Source: Paenibacillus glycinis (GTDB lineage: Bacteria > Bacillota > Bacilli > Paenibacillales > Paenibacillaceae). From it: DNA of 64,000 nucleotides. Shown in pieces: positions 19,814 through 27,245 of this stretch (position 1 is its first letter; each line of letters starts with the position of its first letter). Where the stretch lies: NCBI RefSeq assembly GCF_009909185.1, contig NZ_JAAAMV010000012.1, positions 124,001-188,000 of the forward strand. Direction: 5' to 3'. The translations under genes and the position numbers were made by a program. The notes below the pieces were generated by a model. That model had not been told where the DNA came from, did no database searches, and was given only the letters and a program-made list of their open reading frames with translations.

Positions 19814-21655
19814 CTACCTCGCGATTTCCCGGACGGCGATCCGTTCGAACGTCGCCGCGCCGAACTGGGCGAAGAAACGGAGATGACCGCTTGCCCCGCC
19901 GGTTCGCGAGATAAGCGTCCGGCTGCCGCCCACGCACAGGTCGATCCAGCCCGGCTTGACGACGGCCTCGACGGCAATCTTCTCCGACAGCCCCTCCACG
20001 CGGTAGATGGAAGACGACTCGTCTTCCTGCAGCGAGCGGGCATGGATGCGATGGATGCCGATTTTGCCGGCCGACGGCTCGATGCGGACGTCATAGCCGT
20101 CCGCGAATTCGGCCGAATCCGATACCGAAAAGCCCAGGTACATGTGCGGGTAGCGCGCGATCGCCTCGAAGGTCAGCACGTAATCGGACTCGAACGGTCC
20201 CAAGCCTCGCGAGACGAAGCCGTTCATGTCCGCCAATTCCAAGTCCCCGTGGTCCCGGGGCTCGCCCGCCGCTTCCCGCAGCTCCGGCACGAATGCCAGC
20301 CCCAGCGTACCGTCCGCCCGCTGCACCAATTCGCGGAAGACGAGCTCGCCCGCGTACCTGTCCGGCGAGCTCAGGAAGCCCGCGGCGATGCGCCGTCCTT
20401 CGTGGAACGGCGCCGTCTTGGGAACGCGCCACTGCACGCAGTCGAACGCGTCCATCGCCGGCCGGAGCCAAGGTCCTTCCAAGCTGCGGGCGTAGCGGTA
20501 GCGCGCCAACCCGTCGTTGCTGAAGACGAGGTAGTGCCAGCCGTTCCACTCGAAGCAGTCCGAGCATTCCGGCTCGTCGTGATAGCCGGGCACGATGAAC
20601 GGCCCGACTTCCTCCCACTCGGTCAGGTTGGCCGACACGAGGTGAACGAGGCAGCCCTTCGGCCTGCCGGGCTCGTCCGCGAGACTCGTCGTGACCAGCA
20701 TATGATACGTGCCCTGCCCGTCCTCGAACACATGCGGATCGCGGACGGACGCGCGCGCATACCGGTCCGAGATCCGAATGTCCGCTTCCGTCTTCGCGAA
20801 ATGAACGCCGTCCCCGCTGACCGCGTAGGTGAGGCGCGCCGGGGAACCGTCGACCGCCCTTACCGCATAGAACGCGTGATAGACGCCGTCCTTCAGGAAG
20901 ACGGAGCCGGTGCAGATCGACCCTTCCCCTTCTTCCGTAATGCCGACCGCGATCGGATGCGGGGTCCACGAACGGAGATCCTTCGTCGAGATTTGCGCCC
21001 ATTGATGCGCGCCCAAGCCCCATTTGCTGGCATGTCCGCGGCGGTCGTAGAGGTAATAAAGCCGGAACGTCGTCCCGTCGAAGAACGGCATGCAGTCGCC
21101 GACGCCCGTGTTATAGCCGCGCGGCCGCCAATATTGCACCGTCGCCGGCTCTTCGCCCAAGTAGCGGCTCACGAGCGCCGGGCTGCCCGGTTCGGGCGAT
21201 ACCGCCTCCCTCCACAAGGCGACGCGATCGGCGCCGTCATGCACGCTCACGGCCGCTTCGCTCAGATCCACCGCGCCCATCGGCCAATCCTCGTCCGCCA
21301 AGACGCCGTCCACGTACAACCGCGCCGCGTGCCCCGCATACTGCAGCAGCACGTTATGATTCGCGCTGCCGATGCGTTCCCAGGGGATCGACAAGACAAG
21401 CGGCGTATCCCTTGCGTCCGTATGGACCTCGGCGATTAAGGATAGCGCTTTCGCATAAGGGATAAAGCCCGTATAGAAGCGCACCCGCGTGCCGGATTCG
21501 GCCGACGCGACGACGGCCAGGTCCCCCTCCGGCGAGCCCGCGGTTTCTAAGCCGAGCGAAAATTGCCTGACCGCTCCCCAGTTCAGAAGCCTCGGCGAAT
21601 CGTTCCTTCCGACGGTCGACTCGGGGGAGATCCGCGATAATTTATCCGCATTCAT
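19814..21655 (-). CDS. GH32-like glycoside hydrolase with terminal beta domains
   Basis: 613 residues. The middle resembles a five-bladed clan-J hydrolase: GDCMPFFDGTTFRLYYLYDRR (from about 188) holds the position of the nucleophile Asp, SVRDPHVF (about 303) the RDP transition-state motif, and EPECSDCFEWNG (about 362) the acid/base EC motif. EGSICTGS is also typical. The first ~170 and last ~150 residues look like beta-sandwich modules. No signal peptide, so it is likely cytoplasmic. Family members cleave fructosides, but distant ones are untested. ATG at 21655 is preceded by GGAG; the frame runs 8 codons further. Confidence 0.82.
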   Translation of the reverse strand: MNADKLSRISPESTVGRNDSPRLLNWGAVRQFSLGLETAGSPEGDLAVVASAESGTRVRFYTGFIPYAKALSLIAEVHTDARDTPLVLSIPWERIGSANHNVLLQYAGHAARLYVDGVLADEDWPMGAVDLSEAAVSVHDGADRVALWREAVSPEPGSPALVSRYLGEEPATVQYWRPRGYNTGVGDCMPFFDGTTFRLYYLYDRRGHASKWGLGAHQWAQISTKDLRSWTPHPIAVGITEEGEGSICTGSVFLKDGVYHAFYAVRAVDGSPARLTYAVSGDGVHFAKTEADIRISDRYARASVRDPHVFEDGQGTYHMLVTTSLADEPGRPKGCLVHLVSANLTEWEEVGPFIVPGYHDEPECSDCFEWNGWHYLVFSNDGLARYRYARSLEGPWLRPAMDAFDCVQWRVPKTAPFHEGRRIAAGFLSSPDRYAGELVFRELVQRADGTLGLAFVPELREAAGEPRDHGDLELADMNGFVSRGLGPFESDYVLTFEAIARYPHMYLGFSVSDSAEFADGYDVRIEPSAGKIGIHRIHARSLQEDESSSIYRVEGLSEKIAVEAVVKPGWIDLCVGGSRTLISRTGGASGHLRFFAQFGAATFERIAVREIAR

Positions 21656-21796
21656 GCTTGAAGACACTCCGTTCGTCATGGAATAGGCAGCCGCGCGGCG
21701 TCATTCTTCCTGGTACGGCTTCCACTTGGTAGAATTCTGTAAACGGACGCGTCTTCCTGCCTGCCGCCGCCGGGATTTCCCGCCCGAACGCCAATA

Positions 21797-21824
21797 AGGC
21801 CGCCGCTCATACGAGCGGCGGCCT
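21797..21824 (-). terminator. Strong hairpin after the MTHFR-like gene
   Basis: Perfect 12-pair stem, 21797-21808 with 21813-21824, four-base loop, then TATT on the - strand. Confidence 0.75.
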
Positions 21825-21862
21825 CGGGCGCGAACGCCGTGCCCGGCTTTCGCGGCTTGTCC

Positions 21863-22804
21863 TCAGATGGCGAATACCGGACGCAGCCGCTTCTCGATCG
21901 CGGCCTGGATATCCTGCACGAGCTGGATGGAGGCGTCGATCTCGACCTTTCGCGTCGAGACGCTCTCCACGCTGCACCCGAGCGGGATGCCTTTCTCGAG
22001 GCCGAAATCGAAGATTTCCTCGAAGATCTTCTGCGAGAGCCGGACGGACTTGTCCAGCACGTCGTTGGAATGCTTCAATTCGTTTTCCAGCCATTTCGGG
22101 ATGCTGATGCCGAGCCATTTCATGAAATCCAACGTCTTGGCCGAGCCGCAGGGCGCCAGGTTGATCAAGATCGGAACCATGTCGATCTCTTGCTCCATGC
22201 AGTGATAATAGTAGTCCGAGAGGAAATTTTTCGTCGCCTCGACGTCGTACGTCGCCTGCGAGATGAAGAAGCTGCAGCCGTTCTTGATCTTGCCGGCGAT
22301 TCGCAGGTGCTCGTCGTTTTTCTTGGCATGCCGTTCGGGAATGACGACCCCGCCGTAGGTGAGCGCCGGATTCGTTCTCCGGCTCAATTCATAGGCCTCC
22401 GGCAACCCGAGCGCCACCTGCTGCTTGCCGGAAGAGGCGCCCACGAACACGGAGAAGCGGTCTTGATCCGAGGGCGCCCCCAGCCAATCCGCCAACTGCG
22501 GCTCCGAATATTTGCCCACGCAGCGGTAGATGATCTTCGGCACGTTTAACCCGCTTAAATACTCGCTGCCGTAGGTCGTCGGATCGACCGTCTGCAGGTA
22601 AGGGAAGGGACGGTCGTCCTCGATGCGGTCGCTCTCCTCCTGCACGTCGTACAGGATGAGCCCGTCGATCCGCACCGTTTCCAGCCGCTCGACCTGCTTC
22701 CGCGCGATCTCGGCGAGCTTGTCCGGCGCATGCGTTTCCTTGGGCGGCGTCATGCCGTAGGTGACGATGCCCGTCTCCTTGCGGCGTATTTTATCTTTCA
22801 GCAT
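21863..22804 (-). CDS. Methylenetetrahydrofolate reductase-like protein
   Basis: 313 residues of the MTHFR TIM-barrel type: early VTYGMTPPKET with the family's conserved acid near residue 23, VDPTTYGSEYLSG, and central NGCSFFISQATYDVEATKNFL, the position where MTHFR reads 'FFITQ..YD' and binds FAD. The N-terminal segment is shorter and more divergent than E. coli MetF, so the enzyme may belong to a related C1 subgroup. Single-gene unit; ribosome site AGGATGTGAG. No S-box leader is visible upstream. Confidence 0.72.
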   Translation of the reverse strand: MLKDKIRRKETGIVTYGMTPPKETHAPDKLAEIARKQVERLETVRIDGLILYDVQEESDRIEDDRPFPYLQTVDPTTYGSEYLSGLNVPKIIYRCVGKYSEPQLADWLGAPSDQDRFSVFVGASSGKQQVALGLPEAYELSRRTNPALTYGGVVIPERHAKKNDEHLRIAGKIKNGCSFFISQATYDVEATKNFLSDYYYHCMEQEIDMVPILINLAPCGSAKTLDFMKWLGISIPKWLENELKHSNDVLDKSVRLSQKIFEEIFDFGLEKGIPLGCSVESVSTRKVEIDASIQLVQDIQAAIEKRLRPVFAI

Positions 22805-23047
22805 CTGCTCACATCCTTAGTCGCTTCTTGTCCTTATGCTTATGCTCTATGAATATTCAACGCGGTTAAATAATGAAACAAGCTTTTGAAACAAGCATGG
22901 AAAACAAGCCGTCTTCCCGTCGCGCTCTTCTACGTTCTTCGCGCCCCTTCCTTAATCCTACGGCAATTCCGCTGCATGCCGCAAGCTTTGACGCGCTGCC
23001 GCTGGATCGGCGTCCAGCATTATCCTTCCGCGGCCCCCGGCGGACAT
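22805..23047. other. Intergenic region
   Basis: No gene supported. A weak - strand promoter for the MTHFR-like gene may be TTGAAT and CATAAG near 22835-22862. A short repeated AAACAAGC occurs around 22879 and 22895. Confidence 0.4.
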
Positions 23048-23075
23048 AAAAAAGAACCACTCCTTCGAGCGGTTC
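23048..23075 (-). terminator. Rho-independent terminator after tatC
   Basis: GAACCaCTC (23054-23062) pairs with GAGcGGTTC (23067-23075) and is followed by TTTTTTATG on the - strand. Confidence 0.88.
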
Positions 23076-23166
23076 GGTTCATGAATAGCAAGGCCGGCCG
23101 CCGGCCCGCGGCGTCATTGCTACTGCCGGCGCGGCGGATCGGGTGCGCGGCGTCATGCCCGCGGCA

Positions 23167-23919
23167 TCAGGCGCCCGAGGCCTCGACGAGCGACGCGCTT
23201 CGGCGCCGTCCGTAGACGAGACGGGACAGCAGGACGCTGATCTCGTAGAGCAGCACCAGCGGGATGAACACCATCATATGCGACACCAGCTCCGGCGGGG
23301 AAATCAAGCTGGCGACGATCACGAGGATCAGGTACGCGTAACGCCGCATCTTATGAAGCGCCTTCGGGGTCAGCACGCCGATCTTCGTCAGGAACATCAC
23401 GACGACCGGGAGCTCGAAGGCGATCGCGAGCGGGAGCACGATGTTGAACATGAAGCCGAAATACTGCGCCACGCCGTAGGTTTCGACCAGCTGCATGCTG
23501 CGGGTGATGCGGGAAGTGAACGCGTAGCTCATGGGGAAGACGACGAAATAACCGAAGCTCAGCCCGACCAGGAAACAAATCACGCTGTACGGCACGTACC
23601 GCAGCGCGGCGACGCGCTCCTGCGGATGAAGACCCTTCTTCACGAAGCCCCACAGCTGGTACAGAATGAAAGGCAGCGATATCGCGAGCGCGAATGCAAG
23701 CGCGATGGTCATGTACATCCGAATGCCGTCCCAAGGCGAGAACACGTTCCACGTCATCTCCGAGCCAGGGGGAACGCTCTTCAAATACCGCAGCACCTTC
23801 GGCGACACGTACAGCCCGCCGCCCAGCGACACCAAGACGACGGCGAGAATGCGCCAGATTCGGCTTCTCAGCTCGGTCAGATGCCCCATGAGCGTCATCG
23901 TCTCGTCGCTCCGTTTCAT
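23167..23919 (-). CDS. tatC: Sec-independent protein translocase subunit TatC
   Basis: Receptor subunit of the twin-arginine translocase, which exports folded proteins (250 residues). Six membrane segments; hallmark features include [11 protein letters not shown] at the N-terminus, [38 protein letters not shown] and PMSYAF. The ATG overlaps the stop of the TnrA-like gene by 4 nt (ATGA), so the two are translationally coupled. It is divergent from the Tat-signal-bearing amine oxidase, and tatA lies at the end of that operon. This suggests a translocon dedicated to the oxidase. Confidence 0.95.
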   Translation of the reverse strand: MKRSDETMTLMGHLTELRSRIWRILAVVLVSLGGGLYVSPKVLRYLKSVPPGSEMTWNVFSPWDGIRMYMTIALAFALAISLPFILYQLWGFVKKGLHPQERVAALRYVPYSVICFLVGLSFGYFVVFPMSYAFTSRITRSMQLVETYGVAQYFGFMFNIVLPLAIAFELPVVVMFLTKIGVLTPKALHKMRRYAYLILVIVASLISPPELVSHMMVFIPLVLLYEISVLLSRLVYGRRRSASLVEASGA

Positions 23920-24146
23920 TCGCCGCACGCCCTTCCGGCTTTTCTAAGCTCGAACGTGTGAAACCCGTCCCTCAGCTTGTCGTTGATTTCCTTCAGCCGC
24001 TCCACGTCGCCGAACGAATACTTGCGCACGCCTCCGCTCGTTCGAACCGGAAATACCAACTGCTTCTCCTCGTAATACCGGATTTGCCTCTCCGTCAAGC
24101 CAGTCAAATCGCATACGATTCCGATGCCCATCACCTTGTCATTCAT
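23916..24146 (-). CDS. Short MerR-type regulator of the GlnR/TnrA family
   Basis: 76 residues. [26 protein letters not shown] and [15 protein letters not shown] match the DNA-binding half of TnrA and GlnR, the Bacillota nitrogen regulators. B. subtilis TnrA is about 110 residues with a C-terminal tail that binds feedback-inhibited glutamine synthetase; this protein ends right after the wing and dimer-helix region, so that tail is missing or replaced by a short KAGRACGE end. It leads the tatC operon, with a good sigma-A promoter and a perfect GlnR/TnrA box in its leader. Likely autoregulates and controls the divergent oxidase operon (inference). Confidence 0.85.
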   Translation of the reverse strand: MNDKVMGIGIVCDLTGLTERQIRYYEEKQLVFPVRTSGGVRKYSFGDVERLKEINDKLRDGFHTFELRKAGRACGE

Positions 24147-24210
24147 CGTCCAACGGCCTCCCCTAGTGTGTGTAGTAGTCGGTCGCCGGGTGAATCCCCG
24201 ACAGAAGACA

Positions 24211-24227
24211 TGTCACGAAACCTTACA
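24211..24227. promoter_or_regulatory. GlnR/TnrA box 1
   Basis: TGTCACGAAACCTTACA fits TGTNA-N7-TNACA exactly. It covers about +13 to +29 of the predicted tnrA-like transcript, a position expected to repress by blocking polymerase. Confidence 0.8.
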
Positions 24228-24246
24228 AATGCCTTCTTGGGTCGAA

Positions 24247-24275
24247 ATGATAACAGCACGTTAGGAAATATTCAA
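24247..24275 (-). promoter_or_regulatory. Sigma-A promoter of the tnrA-like/tatC operon
   Basis: On the - strand TTGAAT (24275-24270), 17-base spacer, TATCAT (24252-24247). Confidence 0.75.
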
Positions 24276-24315
24276 TGGGCCTGTTAGCCCGGTCCAGGCT
24301 TGTCTTTTATGTTGC

Positions 24316-24347
24316 GAAACGTTTCTTTAGTGCATAAACGCACTAAA
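24316..24347. promoter_or_regulatory. Two adjacent palindromes in the divergent intergenic region
   Basis: GAAACGTTTC (24316-24325), directly followed by TTTAGTGC (24326-24333) and its inverse GCACTAAA (24340-24347). They lie between the two GlnR/TnrA boxes; a second regulator could bind here. No match to a known operator was assigned. Confidence 0.45.
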
Positions 24348-24415
24348 ACTGGTGATTTTTCCCTACCAAACGTTAGGTGATTGAATATTTTTATCATACA
24401 TATAAATTTTATTTA

Positions 24416-24432
24416 TGTTAGGCTTTCTTACA
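24416..24432. promoter_or_regulatory. GlnR/TnrA box 2
   Basis: TGTTAGGCTTTCTTACA fits TGTNA-N7-TNACA exactly. Its centre is about 51 bases upstream of the start site predicted from TACATT (24463-24468), which matches the position used by TnrA for activation. Confidence 0.8.
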
Positions 24433-24437
24433 AAAGA

Positions 24438-24475
24438 TTGGATTTGCCAAAAAAATCCGTGTTACATTGCTCGCA
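24438..24475 (+). promoter_or_regulatory. Candidate activator-dependent promoter of the amine oxidase operon
   Basis: TACATT at 24463-24468 is a plausible -10. The -35 region (TTGGAT, 24438-24443, 19-base spacing) is poor, as expected for a promoter needing an activator. Start site near 24475 is inferred. Confidence 0.5.
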
Positions 24476-24512
24476 GAGTCGGACTGACGATCCACAAAAG
24501 GAGCTGAAGCGC

Positions 24513-26117
24513 ATGGAAACGAAAGAAACGCCAAACGAAGTCTCGCGCAGACAATTTCTGACGACCGTCGGCAAAATCGGCGGCGCCGCCGCCGTATTCA
24601 GCGTCATGGGCACGATGGGACTGTTTACGCCGGAGACGATGAAGGCCGCGGAATACACGCCTCCTTCCGGCTGGGACCTGAAGGGCTCGGGCCGCTCCGG
24701 CAAAAAAATCGTCATTCTCGGCGCCGGTCTCGCCGGCTTGACGGCCGCCTACGAGCTCGGCAAGGCCGGTTACGATTGCACGATCCTCGAGGCCCGGGCC
24801 CGTACCGGCGGCCGGAACTGGTCGGTGCGGCGCGGGACGACCGTGACCGAGGTCGGCGGACAGAAGCAGGTCGCGCGCTTCGACGACGGCCATTACCTGA
24901 ACGCCGGCTGCATGCGCATCCCGCAGTTCCACTCCACGATGGAATACTGCCGGGAATTCGGCATTCAGATGGAGCCGTTCAACAACGTGAACGACAGCGC
25001 CTTTTATTACAACCAGAACGTCGGCGCCTTATCCAACACCCGGGTGGTGAAGCGCGCGGCCAAGGCCGACGCCAAGGGGTATATCAGCGAACTGCTGGCC
25101 AAGGCCGTCAACCAGCCGGGTCTCGATCTGCCGCTCACGCCGGAGGAGAAGGACAAGGTCGTCGCTTATCTCCGCTCCGAGGGCAATCTCGACGCCGACT
25201 TGTTTTACAAGGGCTCGTCTCGCGGCGGCTACAAGGATGAACCGGGCTCGCGCCTCGACGCCGGCGTCATTCGCGATCCGTTCGACATGAAGGCGATCAT
25301 CAACTCCGGTTTCGCCAATTATTTCAGCAGCGAATACAGCTACGATCAGCAGATGATGATGTTCCACCCCGTCGGCGGCATCGACGCCATTCCGAAAGCG
25401 TTCGAGAAACGGCTCGGCAACCGGATCAAGCACAATATGGAGGTCACCGAGATCAAGCATGTCGGCGAGAAGGTGCAAGTCTCCTACAAGGACCTGCTCA
25501 GCGGGGACGCGAAGCAGATCGAAGGCGATTATTGCATCTGCACGATCCCGCTGTCCGTGCTGAAGACGATCAAGCACGACCTGTCCTCCGAGATGACGAA
25601 CGCGATCAACAACACCAAATACGCGAATGCCGGCAAAATCGGCCTGCAGTTCAAGCGCCGCTTCTGGGAAGAAGACGATCTCATCTTCGGCGGCAATACG
25701 CTGACGAACATGGACATCTCCTCCATCTACTACCCGCCGACCAACTACATGGCCAAGAAGGGCGTGCTGCTCGGCTATTACGCGATGGGGGCCAGCGCGG
25801 ACAAGATCGGCGCCATGACCTTCCAGCAGCGCGAAGCGCTCGCCCTTGAGCAAGGCGGCAAGATCCATCCGCAATACTTCAGCGAGTTCGAGTCCTCCTT
25901 CTCCGTCAACTGGAAAACGATCAAGTACAACATGGGCAGCTGGGTATCCTACTCGGCCGACGACCGCAAGACGAACTACCCGGCGCTGTGCCGGCCCGAC
26001 CGCCGCGTCTACCTTGCCGGCGAACACATCAGCTACATTACGGCCTGGATGGCCGGCGCGATCGACTCCGCCCGCTCGGTCGTCACCGACATTCACGAGC
26101 GCGTCATGAAAGAGTAG
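24513..26117 (+). CDS. Tat-exported flavin amine oxidase / L-amino-acid oxidase-like enzyme
   Basis: 534 residues. The Tat signal SRRQFLTTVG (twin Arg 12-13) is followed by a hydrophobic stretch to about 38. The FAD site is KKIVILGAGLAGLTAAYEL (64-82), with acidic E93 in ILEARARTGGR. The C-terminal FAD segment YLAGEHISYITAWMAGAIDSA is typical of monoamine and L-amino-acid oxidases. The reaction oxidises a primary amine or amino acid to an imine plus H2O2; hydrolysis then gives ammonia. Substrate not predictable. ATG at 24513 follows AAAAGGAG; an upstream extension of the frame has no ribosome site. First gene of an operon with an exported RidA-like protein and TatA, beside tatC and a TnrA-like gene. 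Confidence 0.93.
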   Translation: METKETPNEVSRRQFLTTVGKIGGAAAVFSVMGTMGLFTPETMKAAEYTPPSGWDLKGSGRSGKKIVILGAGLAGLTAAYELGKAGYDCTILEARARTGGRNWSVRRGTTVTEVGGQKQVARFDDGHYLNAGCMRIPQFHSTMEYCREFGIQMEPFNNVNDSAFYYNQNVGALSNTRVVKRAAKADAKGYISELLAKAVNQPGLDLPLTPEEKDKVVAYLRSEGNLDADLFYKGSSRGGYKDEPGSRLDAGVIRDPFDMKAIINSGFANYFSSEYSYDQQMMMFHPVGGIDAIPKAFEKRLGNRIKHNMEVTEIKHVGEKVQVSYKDLLSGDAKQIEGDYCICTIPLSVLKTIKHDLSSEMTNAINNTKYANAGKIGLQFKRRFWEEDDLIFGGNTLTNMDISSIYYPPTNYMAKKGVLLGYYAMGASADKIGAMTFQQREALALEQGGKIHPQYFSEFESSFSVNWKTIKYNMGSWVSYSADDRKTNYPALCRPDRRVYLAGEHISYITAWMAGAIDSARSVVTDIHERVMKE

Positions 26118-26220
26118 CCGGCCGCCCATTCGCCGGCAATCGACCGATTTCGATCCGGAGCCAAGCGTATCCGGGCGCACCGCACTAGGTTGTTACCAGT
26201 CCATTCGGGAGGGAATATCC

Positions 26221-26778
26221 ATGAAAATGAGTCGAAAATTGAAGATCGCCGCCGGCATCGTCGTGATATCCTGCCTCGCCGCCGCCGCGAGCGTCTACGC
26301 CGCGATCACGCCGAACAAGTATCCGCTCGCCCCGATTAACGAGCCGGAATTCTACGGAAGCCCGACCTCCTCCATTGCCAGCGCCGTGGCCATGCCGGGC
26401 GGCACCGCCACGTTCGAGACGAGCGGCACGACGCCGTCCGTCATCAATAAGGAAGGCAAAACGATCTACGAGCGTTACGGCGATACGGAAACGCAGGGCC
26501 TCAGCGTGCTGAAGAACATCGAGAAGCAGTTGAAGGAGCAGGGCCTGTCGATGAAGGACGTCACGTACCTGCGGGTATACGTCGCGCCGGACGCCGCGAA
26601 GGACGGCAAGTTCGATTTCGACGGCTGGTTCAGCGCATACGCGAAGTATTTCAATACGACGGAAAACCCGACCAAGACCGCCCGCTCCACCGTCGGCGTC
26701 GCCGGTCTCGTCAATGCCGATTGGCTGATCGAGATCGAAGCCGTCGCCGCCTATCCGAGCAATCACGATCAGGATTAA
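26221..26778 (+). CDS. Exported RidA (YjgF/UK114)-family protein
   Basis: 185 residues. A Sec-type signal peptide (KMSRKLKIAAGIVVISCLAAAASVYA) comes first, then a RidA domain: LSVLKNIEKQLKEQGLSMKDVTYLRVYVAP and TARSTVGVAGLVNADWLIEIEAVAAYP, which keeps the catalytic-type arginine (R in TARS). Cytoplasmic RidA hydrolyses reactive enamines/imines to keto acids plus ammonia. An exported copy directly behind an exported amine oxidase would act on the oxidase product outside the membrane, an inference from order. The ribosome site GGGAGGG supports ATG 26221; a second ATG two codons later is possible. Confidence 0.9.
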   Translation: MKMSRKLKIAAGIVVISCLAAAASVYAAITPNKYPLAPINEPEFYGSPTSSIASAVAMPGGTATFETSGTTPSVINKEGKTIYERYGDTETQGLSVLKNIEKQLKEQGLSMKDVTYLRVYVAPDAAKDGKFDFDGWFSAYAKYFNTTENPTKTARSTVGVAGLVNADWLIEIEAVAAYPSNHDQD

Positions 26779-26858
26779 CGGGCGCCGCGAATACGCACGA
26801 CGTCTGAGCCCGACGTATAGGGTACCGCATTCCTACTATAAGAATGGAGATGATTCGC

Positions 26859-27041
26859 ATGCTGCAAAACGTTGGCTTTCCGGGTCTTATGATGATTCTG
26901 GTCGTCGTCTTGATCATATTCGGGCCATCCAAACTGCCCGAGCTCGGCCGCGCGGTCGGCCGCACGCTGCACGAGTTCAAGTCCTCCGCCAAGGAGCTCG
27001 TCTCCGACAGCAAGGAAGAGGTTACGGATTCGAAGTCGTAG
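26859..27041 (+). CDS. tatA: Sec-independent protein translocase subunit TatA
   Basis: 60 residues: one membrane helix ([29 protein letters not shown]), then an amphipathic helix and charged tail with FKSSAKEL, the TatA/TatE layout. Forms the translocation pore with TatC. The ATG at 26859 has GGAG 9 nt upstream; the frame could start 5 codons earlier with no ribosome site. Last gene of the amine oxidase operon, followed by a strong terminator. Confidence 0.93.
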   Translation: MLQNVGFPGLMMILVVVLIIFGPSKLPELGRAVGRTLHEFKSSAKELVSDSKEEVTDSKS

Positions 27042-27110
27042 CCGACGCACGCAAGGAACGCTTCTGCGGACGCGGCAGCATGGCGCTCCGCGGCGCCGTG
27101 ACATGCATAA

Positions 27111-27160
27111 GAAAGCCCCGTCGTTTCCGGTTTCATCCGGGAACGACGGGGCTTTCGCTT
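27111..27160. terminator. Strong terminator after tatA
   Basis: A 20-base arm (27111-27130) pairs perfectly with 27137-27156 around a 6-base loop. On the + strand it is followed by GCTTTT. Confidence 0.93.
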
Positions 27161-27162
27161 TT

Positions 27163-27191
27163 GCGCAGCGCGCCGGGCCGGCGCGCTGCGC
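27163..27191. repeat. Perfect GC-rich inverted repeat
   Basis: GCGCAGCGCGCCGG (27163-27176) and its exact inverse (27178-27191) separated by one base. A second inverted repeat GCGCGGCT/AGCCGCGC lies at 27211-27234, next to the stop of the GH39-like gene. Possibly transcription end signals for that gene. Confidence 0.6.
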
Positions 27192-27245
27192 GAGGCTCGG
27201 CGTGCGCAAGGCGCGGCTTACGGATCAGCCGCGCGAGGCCGGCTT

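Noticed and set aside
22805-22870. S-box (SAM) riboswitch in front of the MTHFR-like gene
   Set aside because: The leader is short and shows none of the conserved stems or a terminator.
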